DNA from: Mesostigma viride
Taxonomy: Eukaryota; Streptophyta; Mesostigmatophyceae; Mesostigmatales; Mesostigmataceae
DNA: 64,000 nt
Assembly (NCBI GenBank): GCA_009746045.1
Contig: RPFO01000164.1
Span: forward strand, 4,132,765-4,196,764
Direction of reading: 5' to 3'
Within the stretch, counting starts at the first letter, position 1. Every line of letters begins with the position of its first letter. Positions 20,701-45,300 of the stretch are shown in pieces. The notes under the pieces were generated by a model. The model made no database searches, had not been told where the DNA came from, and saw only the letters and a list, made by a program, of their open reading frames with translations. A program made the position numbers and the translations under genes.

Positions 20701-21738
20701 ATGCGCCATGCACACGAGGCAGGTGGAGAGCCACTCACCCAACCACATAGGAGAGGAAGATCAGAGCACTCGTCACCAAGTGGTGCATCAGCATGACCCA
20801 GCGGTCGCTGCGCTTGGTCTCGAAATACAGCACATCGATGATGCCGAAGCAGTAATACCCCAGCTGGCAGAAATACAGCAGCTGGAGCTTGAACCTGCGT
20901 GGCGCCATAGGGTGAATAATTCGATATAAAGTCATGCTCGTTATTCAAAATGGATTTGGTCGACGATGATTCCCAACTCGCAAGCCAATGGGCTCCCAAC
21001 ACCACAGTTTCTGATAGAGGATCTAAGTGCCAGCTGCACCAGTGTGACTATTCTCGAGCAATAACGAATGTAGATTCACACGCTGCATTCTGTTGAACGC
21101 AACTAGAATGGAGAAGGGAAAGGGGAAACTTACTTAAGGAACTGCTCGTGAAGGAAAAAGCCACGCCAGTAGTAATCCGTGTCCCAGAACCAAGGCTCGT
21201 TGATAGAAGCGAAAATGCCCCAAGACATGGTAAAAGAATAATATGTCAATTTCCAGCATGACTCCTTGCATTTTAGCAAATCCTTCGTCATCTTCGTCTT
21301 CTTCTTCTCGGCCGACTCCTTCGCAATCGCGGTGTCCAGTTTCTTTTCCTCCCCCGAAGCATCAGCCGTACCAACGATCGACGTTGCTAAAGGCTGCGCA
21401 AAATGTCCAATGTTTAAAGATAAGATCAATCACAAGAAGCGAAGTTCTAAGCTCCAGGATAGCAAGAGTACGTGTTGAACCGAAGAGCACAGCACGATAA
21501 ACATAGCGTTTCAAAAACATCTTAGATCATAACGTACGTCGAAGAATAGCCGATTCAAGATGAACCGGACAAGTGGGATCAAAATGGCAAAGCCCACTGC
21601 GATGTATAAGTCTGAGTAGTCGCATGGCGGCGTCGGGATTCCGCGGGTAGGATCCCAAAATCTTTTGGAGGTCCATTTTAAGTCCCCCTGGGCAGCCTCA
21701 AACTCTCGACAGTAAGCACCTGAGTCCAACATCGCCAC
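17713..21738 (-). CDS. LAG1: Ceramide synthase (LAG1/LASS family, TLC domain), 5 exons
   Basis: Exons on the minus strand: 21738-21538, 21393-21134, 20894-20739, 19678-19493 and 17911-17713. All junctions are GT-AG and join in phase to give 333 residues, the usual plant LOH size. Ceramide synthases acylate sphinganine or other long-chain bases with acyl-CoA in the ER membrane. The TLC region starts with NEPWFW, continues through FETKRSDRWVMLMHH (the paired His at about 191-192) and has HDVCD (His218, Asp219, Asp222), the conserved active-site set. Hydrophobic segments are spread through exons 1, 3, 4 and 5, and the tail VRQVRDKGRVKDDIREEG matches the charged LAG1 end. An in-frame ATG two codons further in (21732) is an alternative start. 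Intron 4 contains the insertion at 18372-19151. Confidence 0.93.
17920..18090. repeat. G-rich imperfect tandem repeat in intron 4
   Basis: Imperfect units of about 21-25 bases around GGGGCCAAGGGGCAAGGG, just downstream of the exon 5 acceptor. Confidence 0.6.
18372..19151 (-). mobile_element. R2-family insertion with 13-bp TSD in ceramide synthase intron 4
   Basis: Bounded by the 13-base direct repeat ATAGACACATCAG (18359-18371 and 19152-19164). On the minus strand it starts CAAGGAGACAACCAGCGC, the R2 5' end, and ends with a small hairpin CGGGAAAAACCCG just before the repeat. Inside are decayed coding-looking stretches in shifting frames, one with KNCTRCKGKKP followed by a second Cys region (about 18770-18700) and one reading RRYYTIQPVHDLFVELVPRG onward (about 18590-18380). 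I recognise no family. The long TSD points to retrotransposition or a similar mechanism. It is probably an old, inactive copy of the full-length form of R2. Confidence 0.65.
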
Positions 21739-22955
21739 TCCCGGAAATTAATTTGAAGCCACCATATCCTTACAGAAATAAGCCACGTAGTAATTTAAAT
21801 GGCAACCGTTCGTCAGGACAAAATTGATGAAATTCAGGTAGATGCCTATGCCGTTAATAACACTGGCCAAAAATGCCAGGCGGCGAACACGCGCGCGGCA
21901 GCAACACCCTACAGGAGTGAGGACAAGAACACGTGCAATGCGAGAACACTTGCCACTAATAATTCTTTGACATTTAGCTAGCAGTCTATCCCCTCGTTTC
22001 CCGACGGTAGCTTCCGATGCAGGTAAGCTGAGGCATACGCCGATCGTGACGTGAACGTGCATACTTCTAGCATTTCAATTATTGCCAAGTTGTTTCCCCA
22101 CTCCCAGCAAACCAACTCAACTCAACTCCCAGCAAACCGAGGCTGAGCTCGAAAAAAATGTTTAAAACTAAGTTGTGTGGCTGCGAATAGCTCCTGGCAT
22201 CTGAAGTTCCCTCTAGCTTCAAGCTTGCTTGCGTGCTGCTCACGCAACTGACGCAAGCGCGTTTGATCACTTGACTTTGATCCTGGTTTGATCCTGATAT
22301 TCTAGCCTCTCGATACCGTCGTTATTATAATAACCCTGTCGGACGTCGGTAAGCTTACACCGGCGCGGGAATAAACTCAACTGAACTTTTTCCGGGTAAA
22401 TGGGTATTTTTATTAACCAATAGGAATGTCTTTAGGTGAAGGGGTACCACGTATCGACCAGCTGGTTACACAAACTCAACTCAACTCAACTCAACCGTCT
22501 ATCGTTAGTAGGGAGTATCTGGCAATCCTGAAGCTGACACGTTTTCCAGGGTCTGTCAGCGTTTTCCAATGTCTAGAATCATCAAGCGTGACCCACCATC
22601 CCAAGTTCCCAACGCATACCAACGCATCCCAACGCATCCCAACGCGCGCGTGCAGACCGTTTGCCTCAAGGTATTTGCGGGAAATAAATATCATTTTCTC
22701 ATAAGTCGATAGAACGTCATCCGCTATCAGGCGATGTAGAGGAATCACGTCCGATGCATCAAACCGATCGGGGAAGTTTGGGGTTGAACTGATTACTTAC
22801 GGACAATCACATAGCTTCTTGGACTTCCAGGCAATAGGGAACGTGCTACTTGATAAAATTGCCTGCCGAAGGCAATCGCCGACGTTTCCTTACTGTCTGG
22901 TCATGGAATCCTTGTGCATTAGGTTATAGTTTTATCGAGGATTAACAGGTGCAAA
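21739..22955. promoter_or_regulatory. Shared upstream region of ceramide synthase and DNAAF9
   Basis: 1.2 kb between two divergent start codons (21738 minus, 22956 plus), so it must hold both promoters. It contains short CTCAA repeats (near 22115 and 22472) and CCCAACGCATC repeats (near 22608-22642). No TATA box can be assigned with confidence. Confidence 0.5.
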
Positions 22956-35999
<13,044 letters not shown>

Positions 36000-36567
36000 T
36001 ATAATATATACATATATTACTACAACTTTATACATCGATGAGACAACCATGCTCACATGCCTGGAATCTGGAAGAGATGGACCATGGAAGTGCGATATAT
36101 ATATATGGTGTTGGCCATTAATGGTTGGGGTTCCTGCTTGCTAGGGTAGTTCTAATGAATTTTGCGCTTCGATTTTGTTGCCGAGAGATCTCATGTCCGT
36201 GACTCATTTTCAACTATTATGTGGTTTTAAGTAAGTACTTGCGTCATGCGCATATTGCGCATTTGACGAACGTTAGCCAGACATAATTTTAATGTCCACG
36301 GCTATGCATTTCAACCTCGGTCCATTCATTTCCATCACCCTGAACGACTTGACAATAAGTAAGTGTTAACCCGCGTTTTTTTACAACGCGATACATCGCG
36401 TTGTAGGGTTAGAATGCGATGTATCGCGTTGTAATCTGACACGTGGCAAGCCTATTAAACATGCGATTTTTGGTCTGAAACTTTCAACACAGGTCAGAAA
36501 CATCTCATAGAATTCAAGAAAAAATCCTGGTATTTTTGGTATTTTTTTTGTGACAGCTGCAAACAAA
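36000..36567. other. DNAAF9 3' flank; partial R2 repeat at 36270-36352
   Basis: No gene is seen. About 36265-36352 aligns with the R2 copy near 18990-19075 (AGCCAGACATAATTTTAATG, then GGCTA, then CATTTCCATCACC and CTGAACGACTTG). A GCGATACATCGCGTTGTA phrase is repeated at about 36388-36435. Confidence 0.55.
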
Positions 36568-38763
36568 TATTAAATTAAATTAAATTAAATTATAACATGC
36601 CTCCGTGGGGAGGTCATGTAGCACATATTTCATGATGGATGGGTGGTGTGGAGGAAGCCGCGTGATCGAACTATCCTAACTCTATCTAGAAAATCCTAAC
36701 TACACTACTCATCAAAACGCCTCCTCCGCTTGGGGGGAGGTGGCTTGCCCACAGGGTCGGGCGTGTGCGCCTTGACAATCTTCTTCCACCGCGTCTTGTC
36801 CTGCATGGCAGTCCAAAGACGGGAGAGAGAGTGGATGCGGTGCTCAAACTGGGCTGGGACCAACAGGTCGTCCAGCAACATCTGAACGTAGTTGGTGACA
36901 GGTTTCCCAACCCGTTTGGGAATGTCCGCGGGGCCAGGCCAGGTCAGAATGTGCCGCCCTGGCTGGCCAAGCCGCTGGGGGCCGGCCAGACCAAGGGTGG
37001 TGTCGACCTGGCTGGTGCGGGCAAGGTGTCCTACAAATGCTATCCTACGCTGCCTAATCTCGTCCGAAACACGAGGCATGCCATGATACAAAGACTCTGA
37101 TGACGGACGCTCGGAAAAACCTACATTAAGAACCTGCCGGAGCATCCTGTAAACTGTGCCGTCGAGCCGAGCTGCCAGTTTGGGTGGGAGGGTCCACGCC
37201 TCGGCGCCATACGTGAGCACCGTGAGGACGAGGACCTTGAAGAGCATGCGCTTGCGGTGCCCGTCCAGGCCCTTCGAGCGCCAGTAGGGTGTGAGCGACC
37301 GGAGCTTGGCCCAGGCAAGGCCGATGCGGGTGTCCACATCGTCGGCGGTGTCAGGAAGCCAGCTCCCCAACAGCTTGAAGCGGTCGCGGAACGGGACCTC
37401 CGTCCCGTCGAGCAGGCGCGGCAGCGGTGGTTTACTGGATGCCCCTATCACCATCGCCTCAGTTTTGACACTAATCTCCAGCCCCACCGCCCGCGCCTCG
37501 ATCCAGGCCCAGGCAGTCCAGCCAGGTCTGAATGTGCTCGGGGCTCTCAATGAGGGTGGTATCATCCGCATAAATCAGGTCGGCAAGGCGGTAACCAGGT
37601 CTAACCCCGCCGTGCTCTTTCACGTTAAGGATGTCCAAGCCTGGCTCGAACCCCTTAAGAGCAGTAAAGCGCGCACGTGCCCGACGCATGCTTGGCGCCA
37701 TACGTGAGCACCGTGAGGACGAGGACCTTGAAGAGCATGCGCTTGCGGTGCCCGTCCAGGCCCTTCGAGCGCCAGTAGGGTGTGAGCGACCGGAGCTTGG
37801 CCCAGGCAAGGCCGATGCGGGTGTCCACATCGTCGGCGGTGTCAGGAAGCCAGCTCCCCAACAGCTTGAAGCGGTCGCGGAACGGGACCTCCGTCCCGTC
37901 GAGCATGCAGGCGCGGCAGCGGTGGTTTACTGGATGCCCCTATCACCATCGCCTCAGTTTTGACACTAATCTCCAGCCCCACCGCCCGCGCCTCGATCCA
38001 GGCCCAGGCAGTCCAGCCAGGTCTGAATGTGCTCGGGGCTCTCAATGAGGGTGGTATCATCCGCATAAATCAGGTCGGCAAGGCGGTAACCAGGTCTAAC
38101 CCCGCCGTGCTCTTTCACGTTAAGGATGTCCAAGCCTGGCTCGAACCCCTTAAGAGCAGTAAAGCGCGCACGTGCCCGACGCATGACGTGATCCACGACA
38201 ATAATGAACAGGTATGGGGACAGGACACAACCTTGCCACACATCGTGGTGAAGGGGGAATGGTGGAGTGGTGCCCTCCGCAGTCCGCACTACTGCCTGTG
38301 AGCCCTCATACAGACGGCGGATGGCAGCAATAAACGCAGGTGGTACCCGATCCAGAGCTAGGATGGCCCAAAGAGCCTCCCAGAGAACCGTGTCAAAGGC
38401 CTTTAGATAGTCAACAAAAATGAAGACCAGCGGCAAACTGTCAGGGGGAAGTCGACGCACCTCCTCCATCAATTACCGGCGCGCGACAAACATAGCCATG
38501 ACAGTGTTACGACCACGACGGAAACCCATCTGAGACTCACCCAGGTGTGGGTCCAGCGCGGCGCGGAGCCTGTGCAGCATCATGCGCATGAAGACCTTCA
38601 GCGCGGCGCTCTGGAGGCAGACACCCCGGTAGTTACCGGGGTCAGCAGCAGAGCCCTTCTTGTACAGCATGACGCGGATGGCCGTCTGCCACTCAGCAGG
38701 CGGAGGCTCGTCAGAGAGCAGGACACGGTTGCAGAACGCCAGCAGAAGATCCCTAACCGTCAC
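36568..38763 (-). pseudogene. Non-LTR retrotransposon RT, copy 3 (5'-truncated, internal duplication)
   Basis: The minus strand encodes from VRDLLLAFCNRVLLSDEPPP to the stop after PPPPKRRRRFDE (36705). RT motifs FVDYLKAFDTV, GCVLSPYLF and YADDTTLIE are all present. A segment of about 490 bases (37203-37690) is repeated directly at 37693-38185, so RT motif D and the following region occur twice, and the frame is broken at the joins. The upstream half of the RT domain and the endonuclease are absent. The 3' end has the hairpin at 36595-36619 and an (ATTTA)n tail at 36568-36594. No target-site duplication was found. Confidence 0.88.
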
Positions 38764-38778
38764 AAGCCATCCAAACCG

Positions 38779-38889
38779 TTTCGTTTCATGGAGAGCATAA
38801 CATAATAAGCCATCATAGGCAGTTTCGTTTCATGGAGAGCATAACATAATAAGCCATCATAGGCAGTTTCGTTTCATGGAGAGCATCCA
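38779..38889 (+). repeat. 44-bp tandem repeat next to RT copy 3
   Basis: Two and a half units containing TTTCGTTTCATGGAGAGCAT and AACATAATAAGCCATCATAGG. Confidence 0.85.
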
Positions 38890-39323
38890 CGTTTGATCGT
38901 ATCTCATGAGACGTGGACAGCCTAGCCTGCCATCTCCTGGATCCTCCCGTCCTCATTCTTGTTCCTTGGGAAACGTGTCCATGGTTTGGGAACGGCCCTG
39001 ATGGCCCGCTGTTTGCAACCCTGTCGATATCTTGGATCACGAATAGAAGCAACCATTTACTCATAGGAAGGAACAAATCTGAATCCGCAGCTTAGTAAGA
39101 TCTCCCGATGTTCATAATAACATCTGTCTGCACTCATGCTTCGCCAGCGCTGCTGCCCTTAACCAACCATCCTTCCCTTGTCCGCCCTCGCTCCAGTGTT
39201 GGCAACTCACCCTAGACCTGTCCGCTGTCCCTCCTGTCCCTCGTTCTGTGCTCGCTGTTCCCGACATCCCTGCACGGCATGTCCATCTGGTATCTCTGCT
39301 GTCGGGGTCACGCTTGCCACCAG
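38890..39323. other. No gene supported
   Basis: Sequence upstream of the first recognisable exon of the cupredoxin/nucleotidase gene. The frame of that exon stays open back to about 39160, so the exon could begin earlier than given. Confidence 0.4.
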
Positions 39324-42300
39324 TGTTCCGCCTCCCGGAGGAGGCGCCCGATGGCAACCTCTTCCTGCTGCCCTCCGAAGAGGCGCTTGCCACGTGCAAC
39401 TTCACCGGGGCCACCCCAGTGCCTGAAGGGGGCCGCCGCGTCGTCCAGCTGCCTATCAAAGTAGCCGGTAATTATGCCCCCTGGTTTTCACAAGCATTAT
39501 GAATGCTCCTAGGTGCCCGTGTGTGTGATGAAAACCTCCAGGTGCCCGTGTGCGTGATGAACAACTCGAGCTGCCCGTGTGCGTGATAAACATTGAACCT
39601 CAGGTGCCCGTGTGCGTGATGAACAACCCCAGGTGCCCTTGTGTGTGATGAACAACCCCAGGTGCCCGAGTGCGTGATGAACAACCCCAGGTGCCCGTGT
39701 GTGTGATGAACAACCCTAGGTGCCCGTGTGTGTGATGAACAACCCTAGCTGCCCGTGTGCGTGATGAACAACCCCAGGTGCCCGTGTGCGTGATGAACAA
39801 CCCCAGGTACCCGTGTGTGTGATGAACAACCCCAGGTACCCGTGTGCGTGATGAACAACCCGTGTGTGTGATGAACAACCCAAGCTGCCCGTGTGTGTGA
39901 TGAACAACCCGAGCTGCCTGTGTGTGTGATGAACAACCCTAGGTGCCCGTGTGCGTGATGAACAACCCGAGCTGCCTGTGTGTGTGATGAACAACCCGAG
40001 CTGCCCGTGTGCGTGATGAACAACCCCAGGTACCCGTGTGTGTGATGAACAACCCGTGTGTGTGATGAACAACCCCAGGTGCCCGTGTGTGTGATGAACA
40101 ACCGCAGGTACCCGTGTGTGTGATGAACAACCGCAGGTGCCCGTGTGTGTGATGAACAACCTCAGGTACCCGTGTGCGTGATGAACAACCGCAGGTACCC
40201 GTGTGCGTGATGAACAACCCGTGTGCGTGATGAACAACCCGTGTGTGTGATGAACAACCCGTGTGTGTGATGAACAACCGCAGGTACCCGTGTGTGTGAT
40301 GAACAACCCGTGTGCGTGATGAACAACCCCAGGTGCCCGTGTGTGTGATGAACAACCCCAGGTGCCCGTGTGTGTGATGAACAACCGCAGGTACCCGTGT
40401 GTGTGATGAACAACCGCAGGTACCCGTGTGTGTGATGAACAACCCCAGGTGCCCGTGTGTGTGATGAACAACCCCAGGTACCCGTGTGTGTGATGAACAA
40501 CCCGTGTGTGTGATGAACAACCGCAGGTACCCGTGTGTGTGATGAACAACCCGTGTGCGTGATGAACAACCCCAGGTACCCGTGTGTGTGATGAACAACC
40601 GCAGGTACCCGTGTGCGTGATGAACAACCCCAGGTGCCCGTGTGTGTGATGAACAACCCCAGGTACCCGTGTGTGTGATGAACAACCCCAGGTGCCCGTG
40701 TGTGTGATGAACAACCCCAGGTACCCGTGTGTGTGATGAACAACCCGTGTGTGTGATGAACAACCCCAGGTGCCCGTGTGTGTGATGAACAACCCCAGGT
40801 ACCCGTGTGTGTGATGAACAACCCCAGGTGCCCGTGTGTGTGATGAACAACCCCAGGTACCCGTGTGTGTGATGAACAACCCGTGTGTGTGATGAACAAC
40901 CCCAGGTATACCCGTGTGTGTGATGAACAACCCCAGGTGCCCGTGTGCGTGATGAACAACCCGTGTGTGTGATGAACAACCCCAGGTATACCCGTGTGTG
41001 TGATGAACAACCCCAGGTGCCCGTGTGTGTGATGAACAACCCCAGGTACCCGTGTGCGTGATGAACAACCGCAGGTACCCGTGTGTGTGATGAACAACCC
41101 CAGGTACCCGTGTGTGTGATGAACAACCCCAGGTACCCGTGTGTGTGATGAACAACCCCAGGTACCCGTGTGTGTGATGAACAACCCCAGGTACCCGTGT
41201 GCGTGATGAACAACCGCAGGTACCCGTGTGCGTGATGAACAACCGCAGGTACCCGTGTGTGTGATGAACAACCCCAGGTACCCGTGTGTGTGATGAACAA
41301 CCGCAGGTACCCGTGTGTGTGATGAACAACCGCAGGTACCCGTGTGTGTGATGAACAACCGCAGGTACCCGTGTGTGTGATGAACAACCCGTGTGCGTGA
41401 TGAACAACCCCATGCAGGTACCCGTGTGTGTGATGAACAACCCCAGGTACCCGTGTGTGTGATGAACAACCCGTGTGTGTGATGAACAACCTCAGGTACC
41501 CGTGTGTGTGATGAACAACCCCAGGTGCCCGTGTGTGTGATGAACAACCCCAGGTACCCGTGTGTGTGATGAACAACCCCAGGTACCCGTGTGTGTGATG
41601 AACAACCCCAGGTACCCGTGTGTGTGATGAACAACCCCAGGTACCCGTGTGTGTGATGAACAACCGCAGGTACCCGTGTGTGTGATGAACAACCCGTGTG
41701 CGTGATGAACAACCCCATGCAGGTACCCGTGTGTGTGATGAACAACCCCAGGTACCCGTGTGTGTGATGAACAACCCGTGTGTGTGATGAACAACCTCAG
41801 GTACCCGTGTGCGTGATGAACAACCCCAGGTACCCGTGTGTGTGATGAACAACCCCAGGTACCCGTGTGTGTGATGAACAACCCCAGGTACCCGTGTGCG
41901 TGATGAACAACCCCAGGTACCCGTGTGTGTGATGAACAACCCCAGGTACCCGTGTGTGTGATGAACAACCCCAGGTGCCCGTGTGCGTGATGAACAACCC
42001 CAGGTACCCGTGTGTGTGATGAACAACCCCAGGTACCCGTGTGTGTGATGAACAACCGCAGGTACCCGTGTGCGTGATGAACAACCCCAGGTACCCGTGT
42101 GTGTGATGAACAACCCCAGGTACCCGTGTGTGTGATGAACAACCCCAGGTACCCGTGTGCGTGATGAACAACCCCAGGTACCCGTGTGTGTGATGAACAA
42201 CCCCAGGTACCCGTGTGTGTGATGAACAACCCCAGGTGCCCGTGTGCGTGATGAACAACCCCAGGTACCCGTGTGTGTGATGAACAACCCCAGGTACCCG

Positions 42301-45300
42301 TGTGTGTGATGAACAACCGCAGGTACCCGTGTGTGTGATGAACAACCGCAGGTACCCGTGTGTGTGATGAACAACCCCAGGTACCCGTGTGTGTGATGAA
42401 CAACCGCAGGTACCCGTGTGTGTGATGAACAACCCCAGGTACCCGTGTGCGTGATGAACAACCCGTGTGCGTGATGAACAACCGCAGGTGCCCGTGTGTG
42501 TGATGAACAACCCCAGGTGCCCGTGTGTGTGATGAACAACCGTAGGTACCCGTGTGTGTGATGAACAACCGCAGGTGCCTGTGTGCGTGATGAACAACCC
42601 CAGGTACCCGTGTGTGTGATGAACAACCGCAGGTACCCGTGTGTGTGATGAACAACCGCAGGTACCCGTGTGTGTGATGAACAACCGCAGGTACCCGTGT
42701 GTGTGATGAACAACCCGTGTGTGTGATGAACAACCCCAGGTGCCCGTGTGTGTGATGAACAACCCCAGGTGCCCGTGTGTGTGATGAACAACCGTAGGTA
42801 CCCGTGTGTGTGATGAACAACCGCAGGTGCCTGTGTGCGTGATGAACAACCCCAGGTACCCGTGTGCGTGATGAACAACCCCAGGTGCCCGTGTGCGTGA
42901 TGAACAACCCCAGGTGCCCGTGTGCGTGATGAACAACCCCAGGTGCCCGTGTGCGTGATGAACAACCCCAGGTGCCCGTGTGCGTGATGAACAACCGCAG
43001 GTACCCGACTGTGTGTGATGAACAACCCCAGGTACCCGTGTGCGTGATGAACAACCGCAGGTACCCGTGTGCGTGATGAACAACCGCAGGTACCCGTGTG
43101 TGTGATGAACAACCGCAGGTACCCGTGTGTGTGATGAACAACCGCAGGTACCCGTGTGCGTGATGAACAACCGCAGGTACCCGTGTGTGTGATGAACAAC
43201 CGCAGGTACCCGTGTGCGTGATGAACAACCGCAGGTACCCGTGTGTGTGATGAACAACCGCAGGTACCCGTGTGTGTGATGAACAACCCCAGGTACCCGT
43301 GTGTGTGATGAACAACCGCAGGTACCCGTGTGCGTGATGAACAACCGCAGGTACCCGTGTGTGTGATGAACAACCGCAGGTACCCGTGTGTGTGATGAAC
43401 AACCGCAGGTACCCGTGTGTGTGATGAACAACCGCAGGTACCCGTGTGTGTGATGAACAACCGCAGGTACCCGTGTGTGTGATGAACAACCCCAGGTACC
43501 CGTGTGTGTGATGAACAACCGCAGGTACCCGTGTGTGTGATGAACAACCGCAGGTACCCGTGTGTGTGATGAACAACCGCAGGTACCCGTGTGCGTGATG
43601 AACAACCCCAGGTACCCGTGTGCGTGATGAACAACCCCAGGTACCCGTGTGCGTGATGAACAACCGCAGGTACCCGTGTGCGTGATGAACAACCGCAGGT
43701 ACCCGTGTGTGTGATGAACAACCGCAGGTACCCGTGTGTGTGATGAACAACCGCAGGTACCCGTGTGTGTGATGAACAACCGCAGGTACCCGTGTGTGTG
43801 ATGAACAACCGCAGGTACCCGTGTGTGTGATGAACAACCGCAGGTACCCGTGTGTGTGATGAACAACCGCAGGTACCCGTGTGTGTGATGAACAACCGCA
43901 GGTACCCGTGTGTGTGATGAACAACCGCAGGTACCCGTGTGTGTGATGAACAACCGCAGGTACCCGTGTGTGTGATGAACAACCCCAGGTACCCGTGTGT
44001 GTGATGAACAACCGCAGGTACCCGTGTGTGTGATGAACAACCCCAGGTACCCGTGTGTGTGATGAACAACCGCAGGTACCCGTGTGTGTGATGAACAACC
44101 GCAGGTACCCGTGTGTGTGATGAACAACCGCAGGTACCCGTGTGTGTGATGAACAACCCCAGGTACCCGTGTGTGTGATGAACAACCGCAGGTACCCGTG
44201 TGTGTGATGAACAACCGCAGGTACCCGTGTGTGTGATGAACAACCGCAGGTACCCGTGTGTGTGATGAACAACCGCAGGTACCCGTGTGTGTGATGAACA
44301 ACCCCAGGTACCCGTGTGTGTGATGAACAACCGCAGGTACCCGTGTGTGTGATGAACAACCGCAGGTACCCGTGTGCGTGATGAACAACCGCAGGTACCC
44401 GTGTGTGTGATGAACAACCGCAGGTACCCGTGTGTGTGATGAACAACCGCAGGTACCCGTGTGCGTGATGAACAACCCCAGGTGCCCGTGTGTGTGATGA
44501 ACAACCCGTGTGTGTGATGAACAACCCCAGGTACCCGTGTGCGTGATGAACAACCGCAGGTACCCGTGTGCGTGATGAACAACCCCAGGTACCCGTGTGT
44601 GTGATGAACAACCCCAGGTACCCGTGTGTGTGATGAACAACCCCAGGTACCCGTGTGCGTGATGAACAACCCCAGGTACCCGTGTGTGTGATGAACAACC
44701 CCAGGTACCCGTGTGCGTGATGAACAACCCCAGGTACCCGTGTGTGCGATGAACAACCGCAGGTACCCGTGTGTGTGATGAACAACCCCAGGTACCCGTG
44801 TGTGTGATGAACAACCGCAGGTACCCGTGTGCGTGATGAACAACCCCAGGTGCCCGTGTGTGTGATGAACAACCCCAGGTACCCGTGTGCGTGATGAACA
44901 ACCCCAGCTGCCCGTGTGCAGAACTAGCACCCTTAGGCTTCTACGTGGATTTCAACCCCGAGTTCGATTAGATAGGCTTCTTCACATGGAAGGGTTTTAT
45001 GCTCTGCGGTTCCCACATGGCCGCTTGGAGGGGTTCCACAGGCTCGTCCTGCTTGCCCGGGAACGCCTGCAGTTGACCATGAGCTCAGCTATGTTATACT
45101 TGTAGGGGGTACCTTTTGCTCCTCGGTACCAAGGATCCATACAGTATAACCTAACTAGTTCTTGTCTAAGGGACTGCGTGCTCACCATGGGGAGGCGGGG
45201 AGGATGGACAATACGGATGGACTGTGCGGTCTAGGCATGGAATACACCATCAGGACTAACCTATATGAAAACCAGGTGTGACGAACAACCGGATAGACCA

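Noticed and set aside
39509-44918. CRISPR-like regular array
   Set aside because: Units are contiguous with no unique spacers and the DNA is eukaryotic; it is a minisatellite.
39939-44930. Antisense open frames of 1663, 1126 and 1034 codons
   Set aside because: Produced by a 29 bp repeat with no stop codon in any minus frame; the array lies within a GT-AG intron whose flanking exons join in phase.
44887-45105. Coding exon after the minisatellite
   Set aside because: The exons at 39467 and 45942 join in phase without it, and one frame has a stop after FYVDFNPEFD.
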